From Bog-473 sp963817735 (GTDB taxonomy: Bacteria > Actinomycetota > Acidimicrobiia > Acidimicrobiales > RAAP-2): a DNA stretch of 64,000 nt. The DNA is taken from contig CAWFPP010000014.1 in the NCBI GenBank assembly GCA_963817735.1, forward strand, positions 124,001-188,000. The letters run 5' to 3'. The first letter of the stretch is position 1. Every line of letters begins with the position of its first letter. Shown here piece by piece: positions 1 to 8,526 of this stretch. The position numbers and the translations under genes are program-made. Under the pieces are notes generated by a model. That model worked only from the letters and a program-made list of their open reading frames with translations, had not been told where the DNA came from and did not search any database.

Positions 1-548
1 ACGAGGGCATTCGCCGTTCCTCGACGATCGAGGCTCTCGCCGCGCTGCCACCCGCCCAGAGTTGGGAGCCCGAGACGGCGCCCGACATCACGGCGGGGAA
101 TTCGTCCCAGACGACCGACGGCGCGGCCGCCATGCTCATCGCCGACCGGTCGGTCGCCGAGGCACTCGGACTCCCCGTCCGGGCCCGGTTCGCGCATTTC
201 GCCGTGGCGGCGGACGACGCCGCCATCGTGCTGTCCGCGCCCGTGCCGGTGACGCACAAGCTGCTCACGCGTTCCGGTATGAAGGTCGACGAATTCGACG
301 CGGTCGAGTGCAACGAGGCGTTCGCTGCCATCGCCCTGATGTGGCAGAAGGAATTCTCCTACGACATGGGGCGCTTCAATCCCCGGGGCGGGGCCATCGC
401 CATCGGTCACCCGCTGGGCGCCAGCGGCGTGCGCCTGATGGGCACGCTGCTGAATCATCTGGAGGCCACGGGCGGCCGCTACGGCTATCAGACGATGTGC
501 GAGGGCGGCGGCCAGGCCAACGGCACGGTCATCGAGCGGCTGGGCTGA
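1..548 (+). CDS. Thiolase (acetyl-CoA acetyltransferase), C-terminal part
   Basis: The gene is cut by the left edge; its frame begins at base 3. The visible ~181 residues are the C-terminal half of a degradative or biosynthetic thiolase, which cleaves or forms 3-ketoacyl-CoA. Visible family motifs are GNSSQTTDGAAA, then CNEAFAA, the GHPLGASG loop carrying the catalytic His, and CEGGGQANGTVIE carrying the second catalytic Cys. Because these catalytic elements are intact, this is a true thiolase, unlike the cysteine-less thiolase-like proteins elsewhere in the window. The acyl-accepting Cys of the N-terminal half lies outside the window. Its last 20 bases overlap the end of the convergent DUF3817-like gene. 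Confidence 0.93.
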   Translation, partial: EGIRRSSTIEALAALPPAQSWEPETAPDITAGNSSQTTDGAAAMLIADRSVAEALGLPVRARFAHFAVAADDAAIVLSAPVPVTHKLLTRSGMKVDEFDAVECNEAFAAIALMWQKEFSYDMGRFNPRGGAIAIGHPLGASGVRLMGTLLNHLEATGGRYGYQTMCEGGGQANGTVIERLG

Positions 549-912
549 CCCCGGGGGTTTGGCTCGCCGCCGCAGCGTCCTGTGCGGCAATGAGCGGCTG
601 GATCTTGCGGGTTACGACGATCCACTCGACCAAGAAGGTCAGGCCCGGGACGAGGCCGGCTGCGAACATCAGGATGATCCAGGGAATGTGCAGCCGCGCC
701 TTCAGCGCCAGGAACCCGGCGGCAATCAGGTACACGATGTAGAGGTAACCGTGGCCCACGCCGAAAATCGCGAGCTCTATCTTGAAGCCCCCCATGGCGA
801 TGTGCAGACCCGTGAAGATGAAGAGCGGAATGATCAGGACGCCGACGATGTTGGCCATGAGCTGGTAGCGGAACAGTGCTCCGCGCAGGCCGCGTTGGGT
901 CAGTCGCTTCAT
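529..912 (-). CDS. DUF3817-like integral membrane protein
   Basis: A 127-residue protein with three hydrophobic stretches (about residues 21-40, 47-70 and 77-100) and a charged, Ala-rich tail. Features such as GVGHGYLYIVYLIAA and the spacing of the helices resemble the actinobacterial DUF3817 membrane family, whose function is unknown. The ATG start overlaps the stop of the upstream membrane protein gene by four bases, so the two are very probably co-translated and may act together in the membrane. The 3' end overlaps the convergent thiolase gene by 20 bases. Family assignment is from the pattern of the sequence only. Confidence 0.8.
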   Translation of the reverse strand: MKRLTQRGLRGALFRYQLMANIVGVLIIPLFIFTGLHIAMGGFKIELAIFGVGHGYLYIVYLIAAGFLALKARLHIPWIILMFAAGLVPGLTFLVEWIVVTRKIQPLIAAQDAAAASQTPGVSPAAR

Positions 913-1364
913 CGCTCGCGCCGAACTACCACAGACTCGCGGGCACGCCAGGTCTTCGGTCCCTGTGCGGCGAGCTGCGCCAGGCGCTTGTTGTAGGCCG
1001 CCAATTCGGGATCCTCGACGTCGGGGACCGGTGGAACGGTCGCCGCCAGTGTGTCGGCCACGGGCGCCGGACCCCCGGGCCCTTGCGGCGCTCCCACGTC
1101 CCCGGAGCCCGCCGCTTGCTGGCGCAACATGCCCTTCAGCCCGACGCTGTCGTAGTCGGTGTGGATGAGCATCCACCAGAAGTACAGGCCCAGCACTCCG
1201 AAGGCCGGCCACATCACCGAATACAGGTAGCTCAGCTGGTTCCCGTCCGCCGCCCGGTTGATCTGCCACCAGGCGGCCACCGCACAGCCCGGCACGAACA
1301 CGAGGACGGCCAGGTGCAACGATACGGCTCTGCGGGAAAGCCACCGTTCACGCACGACGGCCAT
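909..1364 (-). CDS. Small membrane protein with two helices and a cytoplasmic-type tail
   Basis: 151 residues. Two hydrophobic segments (about residues 14-32 and 47-65, the latter rich in aromatic residues with YFWWMLIHTDYD) are followed by a Pro/Ala-rich linker and a C-terminal segment with PELAAYNKRLAQLA. A strong GGAGGAGG ribosome site lies just upstream of the chosen ATG, which favours this start over a longer frame reaching to about 1475. It forms a four-base overlap with the following DUF3817-like gene, and such pairs are common in actinobacteria. I do not recognise a biochemical function. Confidence 0.8.
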   Translation of the reverse strand: MAVVRERWLSRRAVSLHLAVLVFVPGCAVAAWWQINRAADGNQLSYLYSVMWPAFGVLGLYFWWMLIHTDYDSVGLKGMLRQQAAGSGDVGAPQGPGGPAPVADTLAATVPPVPDVEDPELAAYNKRLAQLAAQGPKTWRARESVVVRRER

Positions 1365-1459
1365 GATATCGGCCCCTCCTCCTCCGAAGATTTCGCCGCG
1401 GCACCCCGTTAGCCTGGGTCGGTGTTGCCCCCCGCATCGATGATCTGCTTCGTGCCGGC

Positions 1460-1975
1460 ATGAGTGCGGAGCCATGGAGAACCGGCCCGCATCAGGAGAT
1501 GCCGGGCCGCATCACCACCGTCCACCGCTATCAGCTGCCATTGCCCCGACAGGATGTCTGGCGTCTCATCAGCGACGTGTCGGTGTACCGCGCCTGGTGG
1601 CCCTGGCTGCGTGCGTTCGACGCCGCCGCACTGGCCGAGGGGGAGGAGTGGAGGTGTCAGGTGCAGCCGCCGGTGCCCTACGTGGTGCGGTTCGGCGTGA
1701 CCATCGGCCAAGTCGAGGCGGCGGCGCTGGTCCGGGCCACCGTCAGCGGTGACGTGGTCGGCGATGCCACGCTCACGCTCGAAGACGCCGACGTCGGGTG
1801 TGCGACTACCCTGCACAGCTCGCTGGCGCCGGGGAACGCGGCCCTGCGCCTCGTCTCACGCTTCGCCGCGCCCGTCGCCCGTTTCGGACACGACTGGATC
1901 CTCGACTCCGGAGCCCACCAGTTCATCGCCCGCGCCGTCGAGCCCCTCGCCCGCGACGAAACACCCCGGGCGTGA
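1460..1975 (+). CDS. SRPBCC/START-like (polyketide cyclase-type) protein
   Basis: 171 residues forming a START-like helix-grip fold: an N-terminal strand (TTVHRYQLPLPRQDVWRLI), the SDVSVYRAWWPWL helix region and a long C-terminal helix around GHDWILDSGAHQFI. Proteins of this type bind lipophilic ligands or act as cyclases/aromatases; no catalytic residues can be assigned. The start is uncertain: an ATG at 1499 would remove 13 residues and begins directly at the conserved fold. The stop overlaps the GTG of the next gene, so the two are probably translationally coupled. Confidence 0.75.
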   Translation: MSAEPWRTGPHQEMPGRITTVHRYQLPLPRQDVWRLISDVSVYRAWWPWLRAFDAAALAEGEEWRCQVQPPVPYVVRFGVTIGQVEAAALVRATVSGDVVGDATLTLEDADVGCATTLHSSLAPGNAALRLVSRFAAPVARFGHDWILDSGAHQFIARAVEPLARDETPRA

Positions 1976-2854
1976 AGTTCTCGATTCGACAGATCCTGGC
2001 CTCCACGGCCGGTGCGGTGATCGCGGCGATCATCGCGTCGACCTTCGGCGTCAAGGGGACGATCGTCGGCGTTGCCATCGGCTCCGCGGCGGCCACCATG
2101 GCCACTGCTTTCGTGGCGCAATCGATCGAACGGGGCCACCAGGCGGTCAAGCAGGTGGCGGTGAAGGCGCCCGAGACAGCGACGTTGTTGCGCAAGCTCG
2201 GCGGCACGGGCGTCAGCGGCGACACGCAGTCGCAGGCGTCGTCGGCACCGACGGAGGTGGTGCGGTCGCGGCATGCCGGACGGGGAGGGTACCGAGACCG
2301 TCAAGATGGCGTCGACGGCGGCCTCGGTGGGGGAGACCGAGCGCCTGGAGATCTCGGCGGTGGCTGATGCGCCGGCCACGGAGCGCCTGCAGGCCCGGAC
2401 CGCAGCCGCGCCGCCAGCCGTCCGCCGGTCCGCCCTCACGGATCGGTTTTCCTGGCGTGCCATCGCCGCCACTGCGGTTGTCGTGTTCGTGTTGGCGCTG
2501 CTCCTCATTACGGCCGTCGAGCTGATATCGGGCAAGCCGTTGTCGGCGATCTTCGGCGGGTCGGACACGGGGACAACGTTGAAGAACCTCGTCAACCCGA
2601 CCCCGGCCCCGGCAACGTCATCCACCACGACCCCATCGACGACCTCGACTACGTCGACCACCTCGACAACATCGACCACATCGACCACATCGTCCACATC
2701 GTCCACATCGTCCACCACCACGACAACGACGACAGGCGCGACGACCAGCACCACGGCGCCCTCGGGCCAGTCCACGACCACGACCACGTCTCCGGCCGCG
2801 ACCAGCACCACCCTCGCCGGGGTGGGTGCCTCGACGACGACGTCGGTCCCGTGA
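1972..2854 (+). CDS. Two-helix membrane protein with Ser/Thr-rich tail, apparently frameshifted
   Basis: The GTG start overlaps the preceding stop (GTGA). The first frame encodes KFSIRQILASTAGAVIAA and a hydrophobic N-terminal region up to about base 2260. There it becomes shadow-like, and convincing coding resumes in the next frame from about base 2273. That second part has a transmembrane segment (IAATAVVVFVLALLLITAV), GKPLSAIFGG and a Thr/Ser-rich C-terminus. Reading both parts as one protein needs one surplus base near 2255-2275 and gives about 293 residues. The alternative is two overlapping genes (1972-2367 and 2273-2854). Function unknown; the tail looks like an extracytoplasmic, possibly O-glycosylated spacer. 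Confidence 0.65.
2641..2714 (+). repeat. Short tandem repeat coding the Thr/Ser linker
   Basis: Imperfect 9-base units (ACATCGACC / ACATCGTCC and variants such as ACCTCGACC) run in tandem and encode Ser-Thr-Thr or Ser-Thr-Ser triplets. Such arrays change length easily by slippage, so the linker length probably varies among relatives. The low complexity also makes this stretch prone to assembly errors. Confidence 0.8.
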
Positions 2855-2862
2855 GGGGAGGG

Positions 2863-3702
2863 CTACCAGCCCTTGAATTCGGCCGGACGGCGCTCCACGA
2901 AGCTGGCGATGCCCTCCTTGGAGTCCACAGTGTTGGTCACCAGCTCCTGCCCGAGAGCCTCGTCGTAGAGCGACGTGGCGCGGTCGACGTCGAGGGCCCG
3001 GTTGGTCAGCCACTTGGCGACCCCGATCGCCTTGGTCGGCCCGTTGGCCAGCCGCCCGGCCATCTCCTCCAGCGTGGCCTGCAGCGCCGCCCGCGGCACC
3101 AGCCTCGTCACCAGGCCGATCCGGTAGGCCTCGGCCGCCGGGACGTCGTCGCCGAAGAAGAAGAGCTCCTTGGCCTTCTGGATCCCCACCAGGCGCGTCA
3201 GGATCCATGCCCCGCCGGCATCGGGCGCGATGCCGCGCCGGACGAAGACTTCGACGAATTTGGCCTCCTCGGCCATCACGACCAGATCGCAGGCCAGGGC
3301 CAGGTGCATGCCGCCGCCCGCCGCCGTGCCGTTGACGCCGGCGATGACCGGCTTCTCGCAGTCGAGGATGGAGGTCACGAGACCCTGCCAGCCGTCCCGG
3401 ATCATGCGCGATCCGTCGCCCACGACGTTGTCGGGTGCGCCGTCCGGCTTCGGCCGTGGGGCCAGCCGGCCGCCGCGCAGATCGGCCCCGCTGCAGAACG
3501 CCTTGTCACCCGCCGCCGTGATCACGACCACACGGACGAACAGGTCCGATGACGCGTCGCGGACCCACGCGGCGATCTGGTCACGCATGAACTGGGTCAT
3601 GGCGTTCCCGGCGTCGGGCCGGTTGAGGGTGATCCAGCAGATCCCGTCCTCAATGCGGCGCAGCAGATCATCGCCTGCCGGGCTCTCGGTCGTGTCGCTC
3701 AT
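2863..3702 (-). CDS. Enoyl-CoA hydratase/isomerase family protein
   Basis: 279 residues of the crotonase fold. CSGADLRGG matches the first oxyanion-hole region and NGTAAGGGMHLALACDLVV the second; IAPDAGGAW is the usual third helix region. The family hydrates or isomerises enoyl-CoA thioesters in beta-oxidation. Typical catalytic Glu positions are not both obvious, so the exact reaction is open. The ATG at 3702 is preceded by an AAGGAG site, while an upstream in-frame extension to 3864 looks non-coding. It is divergent from the thiolase-like gene across a region with a palindrome at 3780-3792. Confidence 0.9.
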   Translation of the reverse strand: MSDTTESPAGDDLLRRIEDGICWITLNRPDAGNAMTQFMRDQIAAWVRDASSDLFVRVVVITAAGDKAFCSGADLRGGRLAPRPKPDGAPDNVVGDGSRMIRDGWQGLVTSILDCEKPVIAGVNGTAAGGGMHLALACDLVVMAEEAKFVEVFVRRGIAPDAGGAWILTRLVGIQKAKELFFFGDDVPAAEAYRIGLVTRLVPRAALQATLEEMAGRLANGPTKAIGVAKWLTNRALDVDRATSLYDEALGQELVTNTVDSKEGIASFVERRPAEFKGW

Positions 3703-3779
3703 CGGTCTCCTTGGGGTGTGCAGCCCCGATCTTCCCACGTAGGAAGCCGTATTCGGGTGAATTGTCGGCCCTTTCCGGC

Positions 3780-3792
3780 CACCGTTACGGTG
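3780..3792. promoter_or_regulatory. Palindrome CACCGTTACGGTG, putative operator
   Basis: Perfect 6-base arms (CACCGT / ACGGTG) separated by one base. It sits in the 130-base gap between the divergent enoyl-CoA hydratase and the small ORF/thiolase-like genes. A weaker inverted repeat CTTCC...GGAAG lies at 3731-3746. The position suits a repressor acting on one or both promoters; the regulator is unknown. Confidence 0.45.
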
Positions 3793-3832
3793 ACGACGGA
3801 CGGGGTCAGTCTTCTCTCGGGATTGGGGTTTC

Positions 3833-3943
3833 GTGGGCATCTCGGATGACAAAACCGGCGACAAGGGACGGGCCGAAGAGATGGTCGAAGGCAGCCTGGC
3901 GACCTTGCGCCCCGGTCAACCCGGCGTACCGGTGGGCGGATAG
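3833..3943 (+). CDS. Possible 36-residue leader-type small ORF
   Basis: GTG-initiated frame of 36 codons (begins MGISDDKTGDKGRAEEMVEG) whose TAG is followed with no gap by the GTG of the thiolase-like gene. It is hydrophilic with no recognised domain. About three quarters of its third codon positions are G or C, as in neighbouring genes. Support is the tight coupling only; there is no clear ribosome site, so it may be an untranslated leader. An in-frame relative upstream of the same thiolase in other genomes would decide this. Confidence 0.3.
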   Translation: MGISDDKTGDKGRAEEMVEGSLATLRPGQPGVPVGG

Positions 3944-5095
3944 GTGCCGAACCGTCGCGTGGCGATCGTGGGGGCGTCCACGTCCGACTGCGGGCGCGTC
4001 GACGACAAGACGGCCTTCCAGCTGAACTTCCAGGGCACCTCCCGGGCCCTGGCCGACGCCGGCATCGAGAAGTCCGAGGTCGACGGCTTCATGTCGCTGA
4101 CCGGTGCGCTGCCCCCGATCGAGCTGGCCGAGTACCTCGGTCTGCGCCCCAATTGGACGGACTCCACGGGGCACGGCGGCAGCATCTGGGAGTGCATGGT
4201 CGAGCACGCGGCGGCGGCCATCGCACAGGGCCTGGTCGAGGTCGTCGTCCTGACCTACGCATCGACGCAGCGGGCCGATCTCAAGAAGAAGCTGCGCATG
4301 GCCAACCTCTCTTTCGGGACGCGGGGGCCGACCCAGTTCGCGGCGCCCTTCGGACACCCGGTGGGGTCGCACTACGCCATGGTGGCGCGACGTCATATGT
4401 ATGAGTTCGGGACCACCATGGAGCAGCTGGCCGAGGTGGCCGTCTCGGCCCGCTACAACGCGGGCCTCAATCCCGACGCCTTCTACCGCGACCCCATCAC
4501 GATCACCGAGGTCCTCGACGCTCCCATGGTGTGGGACCCGTTGACCAAGCTCCACTGCTGCCCCCGCACCGACGGCGGCGGTGCCATCGTGCTGACCCAC
4601 GAGGAGCGGGCGCGCGACTGCGCCAAGGCGCCCGTCTGGGTCCTCGGCACGGGCGAGGCCGCCTCCCACACAACAATGAGCGAGTGGGAGGACTTCACCG
4701 AGTCACCGTGCGTCCGCTCGGGGAAGCTGGCCTTCGAGCGGGCCGGCGTCACCCCCGCCGACATCGACACGGCGCAGGTCTACGACGCCTTCACGCCCAT
4801 GGTCATCCTGACCCTCGAGGGGCTCGGGTTCTGCCCGAAGGGCGAGGGCGGCGCCTTCGTGGAGGACGGCAAGATGCGGGTGGGTGGCGCGTTGCCCACC
4901 AACACCGACGGGGGCGGCCTCTCCGCCTGCCAGCCCGGCATGCGGGGGATCTTCCTGCTCATCGAGGCGGTCAAGCAGCTGCGGGGCGAGTGCGGGGCGC
5001 GGCAGGTCCCCGGCGCCGAGCTGGCCTGCGTCAACGGGACCAGCGGCTGGTTCACGGCGGCCGGCACCGTCATCCTCGGCTCCGAGCACGACTAG
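3944..5095 (+). CDS. Thiolase-like (SCP-x/lipid-transfer type) acyl-CoA protein
   Basis: 383 residues of the thiolase fold, in the group annotated as acetyl-CoA acetyltransferase or lipid-transfer protein. Where classical thiolases carry the nucleophilic Cys there is STGHGGSIWECMV with Ser/Gly-type residues. The C-terminal CxG motif is replaced by NGTSGWFTAAGTV. Conserved family segments include DTAQVYDAFTPM and TNTDGGGLSACQPG. It therefore probably does not perform a standard Claisen thiolysis; related proteins act as aldolases with DUF35 partners or have unknown roles. GTG start directly after the TAG of the small upstream ORF. Confidence 0.85.
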   Translation: MPNRRVAIVGASTSDCGRVDDKTAFQLNFQGTSRALADAGIEKSEVDGFMSLTGALPPIELAEYLGLRPNWTDSTGHGGSIWECMVEHAAAAIAQGLVEVVVLTYASTQRADLKKKLRMANLSFGTRGPTQFAAPFGHPVGSHYAMVARRHMYEFGTTMEQLAEVAVSARYNAGLNPDAFYRDPITITEVLDAPMVWDPLTKLHCCPRTDGGGAIVLTHEERARDCAKAPVWVLGTGEAASHTTMSEWEDFTESPCVRSGKLAFERAGVTPADIDTAQVYDAFTPMVILTLEGLGFCPKGEGGAFVEDGKMRVGGALPTNTDGGGLSACQPGMRGIFLLIEAVKQLRGECGARQVPGAELACVNGTSGWFTAAGTVILGSEHD

Positions 5096-5167
5096 CCCGC
5101 TCCCGCACCCGCCGCCGCCCCCGCGCGCCCGACCAGCGTGCGGGCGGGCGCCCCGTAGCCTGGGTCG

Positions 5168-6232
5168 ATGCCGGCGCCCTACGACATCACGCGCGCACAG
5201 CTGGCAGAGATCCTCGAGGGCGAGCCCCCGTACCGGGTGAAGCAGGTCTGGGACGGCCTCCACCTGCGGGTGCAACGCCCCGACGAGATGACCGAGCTCC
5301 CGTCCCCCCTCCGCGCCACCCTGACCGAAGCCCTGCCCCCGGCGGTGCACGAAGTCGCACGCCAATCGGCCGACGAGGGCGAGACGACCAAATGGCTCTG
5401 GGCCCTCGCCGACGGCGCCCAGGTCGAGACCGTCCTGATGCGCTATCCCGATCGGGTGACCGTCTGCGTGTCGACCCAGGCTGGCTGCGCCATGGCCTGC
5501 CAGTTCTGCGCCACCGGCCAGGCGGGCTTCCAGCGCCAACTCACCCAGGGCGAAATCGTCGAGCAGGTAGCCGTCGCCATGCGTGAGGCCCACCCGCGCC
5601 GGGTCTCCAACATCGTGTTCATGGGGATGGGGGAGCCTCTGGCCAACTACGACCGCGTCTGGGGTGCCGTGGAGCGGCTGCACGCCGCCATGGGCTTCTC
5701 GGCGCGCCATCTCACGCTCTCCACCGTCGGCATCGTGCCGGGCATCCGGCGCCTCGCCGCCGAGACCCTGCCCGTGAACCTGGCCGTCTCGCTCCACGCC
5801 GCCAACGACACCCTCCGGGACGAGCTCGTGCCCATCAACCGGCGCTACCACCTCGCCCTCCTCGCCGAGGCCTGCGCCGAGTACGTGGCGGCCAGCGGCC
5901 GGCGCCTCTCCATCGAGTGGGCGATGATCGACGGCGTCAACGACCGCGAGAGCGACGCCACCGAGCTGGCCGCCTTCGCCCGCCCGCTGGGCGCCCACGT
6001 CAACCTCATCCCGCTCAACCCCACGCCGGGCTACCCCGTGGTCGGCTCGCCCCGCGCCCGGGTGCGCGCCTTTCGCGATCGGTTGACGGAGTTCGGGGTG
6101 AACGCCACCATCCGCATCACCCGGGGCGCCGAGATCGATGCTGCCTGCGGGCAGCTCGCCGCCTCGCCAAAGGCCACCTCGGCGCGGCGGCCGGACCCGG
6201 TCCGGTTGCTCCCCGGCGCCCAGTCTCGATAG
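5168..6232 (+). CDS. rlmN: 23S rRNA (adenine-2503-C2)-methyltransferase RlmN, dual-specificity type
   Basis: 354 residues. A radical-SAM enzyme that methylates C2 of A2503 in 23S rRNA, and in many bacteria A37 of some tRNAs. The CX3CX2C iron-sulfur motif is at Cys107, Cys111 and Cys114 (GCAMACQFCATG). The GMGEPLANY segment follows, then SLHAANDTLRDELVPINRRY and HVNLIPLNPTPGY. The conserved C-terminal Cys of the thiyl/methyl-Cys chemistry is at about residue 327 (EIDAACGQLA). Length is normal for the family. It stands among unrelated genes, with a 72-base gap from the thiolase-like gene and a small membrane protein gene right after it. Confidence 0.96.
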   Translation: MPAPYDITRAQLAEILEGEPPYRVKQVWDGLHLRVQRPDEMTELPSPLRATLTEALPPAVHEVARQSADEGETTKWLWALADGAQVETVLMRYPDRVTVCVSTQAGCAMACQFCATGQAGFQRQLTQGEIVEQVAVAMREAHPRRVSNIVFMGMGEPLANYDRVWGAVERLHAAMGFSARHLTLSTVGIVPGIRRLAAETLPVNLAVSLHAANDTLRDELVPINRRYHLALLAEACAEYVAASGRRLSIEWAMIDGVNDRESDATELAAFARPLGAHVNLIPLNPTPGYPVVGSPRARVRAFRDRLTEFGVNATIRITRGAEIDAACGQLAASPKATSARRPDPVRLLPGAQSR

Positions 6233-6242
6233 AACAGTCGCC

Positions 6243-6566
6243 ATGGCACGCCCCGAGCGGTCCGTCGTCCGTCCCTCCTTGTTCTGGTTCCTGCTCCTCG
6301 ACGGCGGCATCTTCGCCCTCACGAAGCTGGCCGTAAGCAAGTCCGCCTACGACAAGGTGGACGACATGACCGGCGACGCCCTGCCGCCCAGAGAGACCCT
6401 GCAGGCCCTGTTGATCGCCACCGCCGTGATCCATGCCACCGAAGCGATGGCCGCAGGGCGCATGGCCCGGCGACGCGGCCTCTCGCCGCGGGGCTGGCGG
6501 CTGCAGACCTTCGTCGTCGGCTTCCCGTCGCTGCTCTCCCTGCGCCGCACCACCCGGGACGGCTGA
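6243..6566 (+). CDS. Small two-helix membrane protein (DUF4499-like)
   Basis: 107 residues starting ten bases after rlmN, so probably in its transcript. It has an N-terminal hydrophobic segment (LFWFLLLDGGIFALTKLAV), a second around LLIATAVIHATEAMAAG, and ends with GWRLQTFVVGFPSLLSLRR. This last pattern (W..QT...GFPSL) recalls the DUF4499/TMEM254-type family of unknown function. The assignment is from the motif and is tentative. Confidence 0.7.
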   Translation: MARPERSVVRPSLFWFLLLDGGIFALTKLAVSKSAYDKVDDMTGDALPPRETLQALLIATAVIHATEAMAAGRMARRRGLSPRGWRLQTFVVGFPSLLSLRRTTRDG

Positions 6567-6599
6567 ACCGGGCGACGTAGACGTAGGCTCGGGGCGTCC

Positions 6600-8489
6600 A
6601 TGACGCCAACCCTGTCGCCAACCCTGTCGCAGAGGCTCACCGTCCGTTGCGTCGCGCTCGTGGCGGTCGTGTTTGCGGTCGTCGTAAGCGGCGACCTGGG
6701 CGCGCCATCCGCCGTCGCCCAGGACTCGACGACCACGTGGACGGTTGCGGCGACACCTTCGCTGCCGGGATCGACCAATTCCCTCCAGGATGTGTCGTGT
6801 GTGAATGCCGACTTCTGCATGGCCGTCGGTGCAACCTCAGACGGCCAGGCCCCCGATCCGATCGCCGAGAGTTGGAACGGGTCGACCTGGTCACCCCAGT
6901 CACTCCCCGCGCTCGGTGACGCCGGACGACTGGACGGGATCGATTGCGTCGCTGCGACATTCTGCATGGCGGTCGGGTCGTACGTGTCGTCCTCCTTGGG
7001 CACCGCCCCGCTCGGGGTCGAGTGGAATGGATCCTCGTGGTCGACGGTGCCCGTGCCCGACATCGTGCCCACGAACGCGTACCTCCTCTCCATCTCGTGC
7101 GTCAGTGCCACCTTCTGCGTGTCCGTCGGAGGATGGGGCGCGAACCCTCCCGATGGCGGAGGGCTGATGGAGCTGTGGGACGGCACGTCGTGGAAACTCG
7201 ACAGTGGGTATGCAACGGGTGAGCTCAACGCAGTGTCCTGCGTCGGAACGGGCTTCTGCATGGCAGTCGGTAGCGTCGTCAGCGCGACCTTCAACGGATC
7301 GGTGTGGTCGGGCGGATCGTGGTACCTCAGAGGTTCTTACACGGGAGTGAGTTGCGTGTCATCCTCCTCCTGCATTGCCGTCGGGGCGGGAAACACTTCC
7401 GGAACGACCGACATCGCTGCCGCCTTCAACGGCACGACGTGGTCGGCCATGTCGTTGCCGTCGCTCTCTGGTGCTCCCGGCTACGCGCTCAACCAGGTCT
7501 CCTGCCAGGCGTCGGCATGCTTCGCGGTGGGGTCGAGCACCACGGGGCCAACGGCCAGCTCTCAGCCCGTGATCCTTTCGGAGTCGAGCGGTCAGTGGGA
7601 GGCGGAGCAGGTTCCAACGCAACCCGGCGGACAGCTCTACGGCGTCTCGTGTGCACCGGGCATCTGTTCGACGGTAGGCCGGTCCTATGAAGGCGCGACC
7701 AGCAGCTACCAGCCGCTCGCCATGTCCGGGTCGTTTCCCTATGGCTACTGGCTCGCCGCGTCTGACGGCGGGATCTTCAATTACGGCAACGCCGGGTTCG
7801 ACGGGTCCACCGGCGCCGTGCCTCTCAACGATCCGGTTGTCGGCATGGCGGCCACGGAGAACGGCAGTGGCTACTGGCTCGTGGCATCCGACGGCGGCGT
7901 CTTCAACTTCGGGAACACCGCGTTTTACGGATCAGCGGGCTCCATCCATTTGAACAAGCCCGTCGTGGGCATGGCGGCGACGCCCGACGGCGGCGGCTAC
8001 TGGCTGGTGGCATCGGACGGCGGTGTCTTCAACTACGGGGACGCGGGGTTCTACGGCTCGGCCGGCTCGTTGCAGCTGAACAAGCCCATCGTCGGCATGG
8101 CGGCGACGCCCGACGGCAAGGGTTACTGGTTGGTGGCGTCCGACGGCGGGATCTTGAGCTATGGCGACGCCGTCTTTCAGGGATCGGCCGGCTCGCTGCA
8201 GCTGAACAAGCCCATCGTCGGCATGGCACCGACCCCCGACGGCATGGGCTACTGGCTCGTGGCGTCCGACGGCGGGGTCTTCAGCTATGGCGACGCTGTC
8301 TTTCAGGGATCGGCGGGTGGCCTGGTGCTCAAGAAGCCCATCGTCGGCATGGCGGCGATGTCCGACGGGGGCGGGTACTGGCTCGTCGCGTCCGACGGCG
8401 GCATCTTCAACTATGGCGATGCGAAATTCTATGGATCGGCCGGCTCCATCCATTTGAATAAGCCCGTCGTGGACATGGCCGCTCTCTGA
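6600..8489 (+). CDS. Secreted protein: seven Cys-pair repeats plus six GYW repeats
   Basis: 629 residues with an N-terminal hydrophobic signal segment (about residues 10-40, ending VAQ). Residues ~55-370 contain seven repeats built around (I/V)(S/D)C....FC.AVG with a W(N/D)GxxW strand between them. Each repeat has a Cys pair that could form a disulfide, which suggests a seven-bladed beta-propeller. Residues ~382-629 are six 42-residue GYWL(V/A)ASDGG(I/V)F repeats. Proteins with the second repeat are widespread as secreted proteins in Acidimicrobiia-type genomes, with no assigned function; surface binding is a guess. It lies alone between the small membrane protein and a YGSN-motif protein. 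Confidence 0.85.
   Translation: MTPTLSPTLSQRLTVRCVALVAVVFAVVVSGDLGAPSAVAQDSTTTWTVAATPSLPGSTNSLQDVSCVNADFCMAVGATSDGQAPDPIAESWNGSTWSPQSLPALGDAGRLDGIDCVAATFCMAVGSYVSSSLGTAPLGVEWNGSSWSTVPVPDIVPTNAYLLSISCVSATFCVSVGGWGANPPDGGGLMELWDGTSWKLDSGYATGELNAVSCVGTGFCMAVGSVVSATFNGSVWSGGSWYLRGSYTGVSCVSSSSCIAVGAGNTSGTTDIAAAFNGTTWSAMSLPSLSGAPGYALNQVSCQASACFAVGSSTTGPTASSQPVILSESSGQWEAEQVPTQPGGQLYGVSCAPGICSTVGRSYEGATSSYQPLAMSGSFPYGYWLAASDGGIFNYGNAGFDGSTGAVPLNDPVVGMAATENGSGYWLVASDGGVFNFGNTAFYGSAGSIHLNKPVVGMAATPDGGGYWLVASDGGVFNYGDAGFYGSAGSLQLNKPIVGMAATPDGKGYWLVASDGGILSYGDAVFQGSAGSLQLNKPIVGMAPTPDGMGYWLVASDGGVFSYGDAVFQGSAGGLVLKKPIVGMAAMSDGGGYWLVASDGGIFNYGDAKFYGSAGSIHLNKPVVDMAAL
7743..8486 (+). repeat. Six 126-base repeats encoding GYW/SDGG units
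   Basis: Direct repeats of 126 bases (42 codons), the last slightly truncated. Each encodes GYWLVASDGG(V/I)F(N/S)YGDA.F.GSAGS..LNKP(V/I)VGMA.TPDG. Units 2-5 are nearly identical at the DNA level in places, which suggests recent duplication or homogenisation. The same unit occurs at lower identity in the gene at 37228-38715. Confidence 0.9.
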
Positions 8490-8526
8490 AGGCACCTCGT
8501 CCATCCCGGCTTGAGGACGGCGCGCG

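Noticed and set aside
3703..3864. N-terminal extension of the enoyl-CoA hydratase
   Set aside because: The added residues show no crotonase features, cross the palindrome, and a good ribosome site supports the ATG at 3702.
4703..6340. A 545-codon open frame on the minus strand
   Set aside because: It lies opposite the thiolase-like gene and rlmN, has Gly/Arg/His-rich sequence with no domain, and is the usual mirror frame of high-GC coding DNA.
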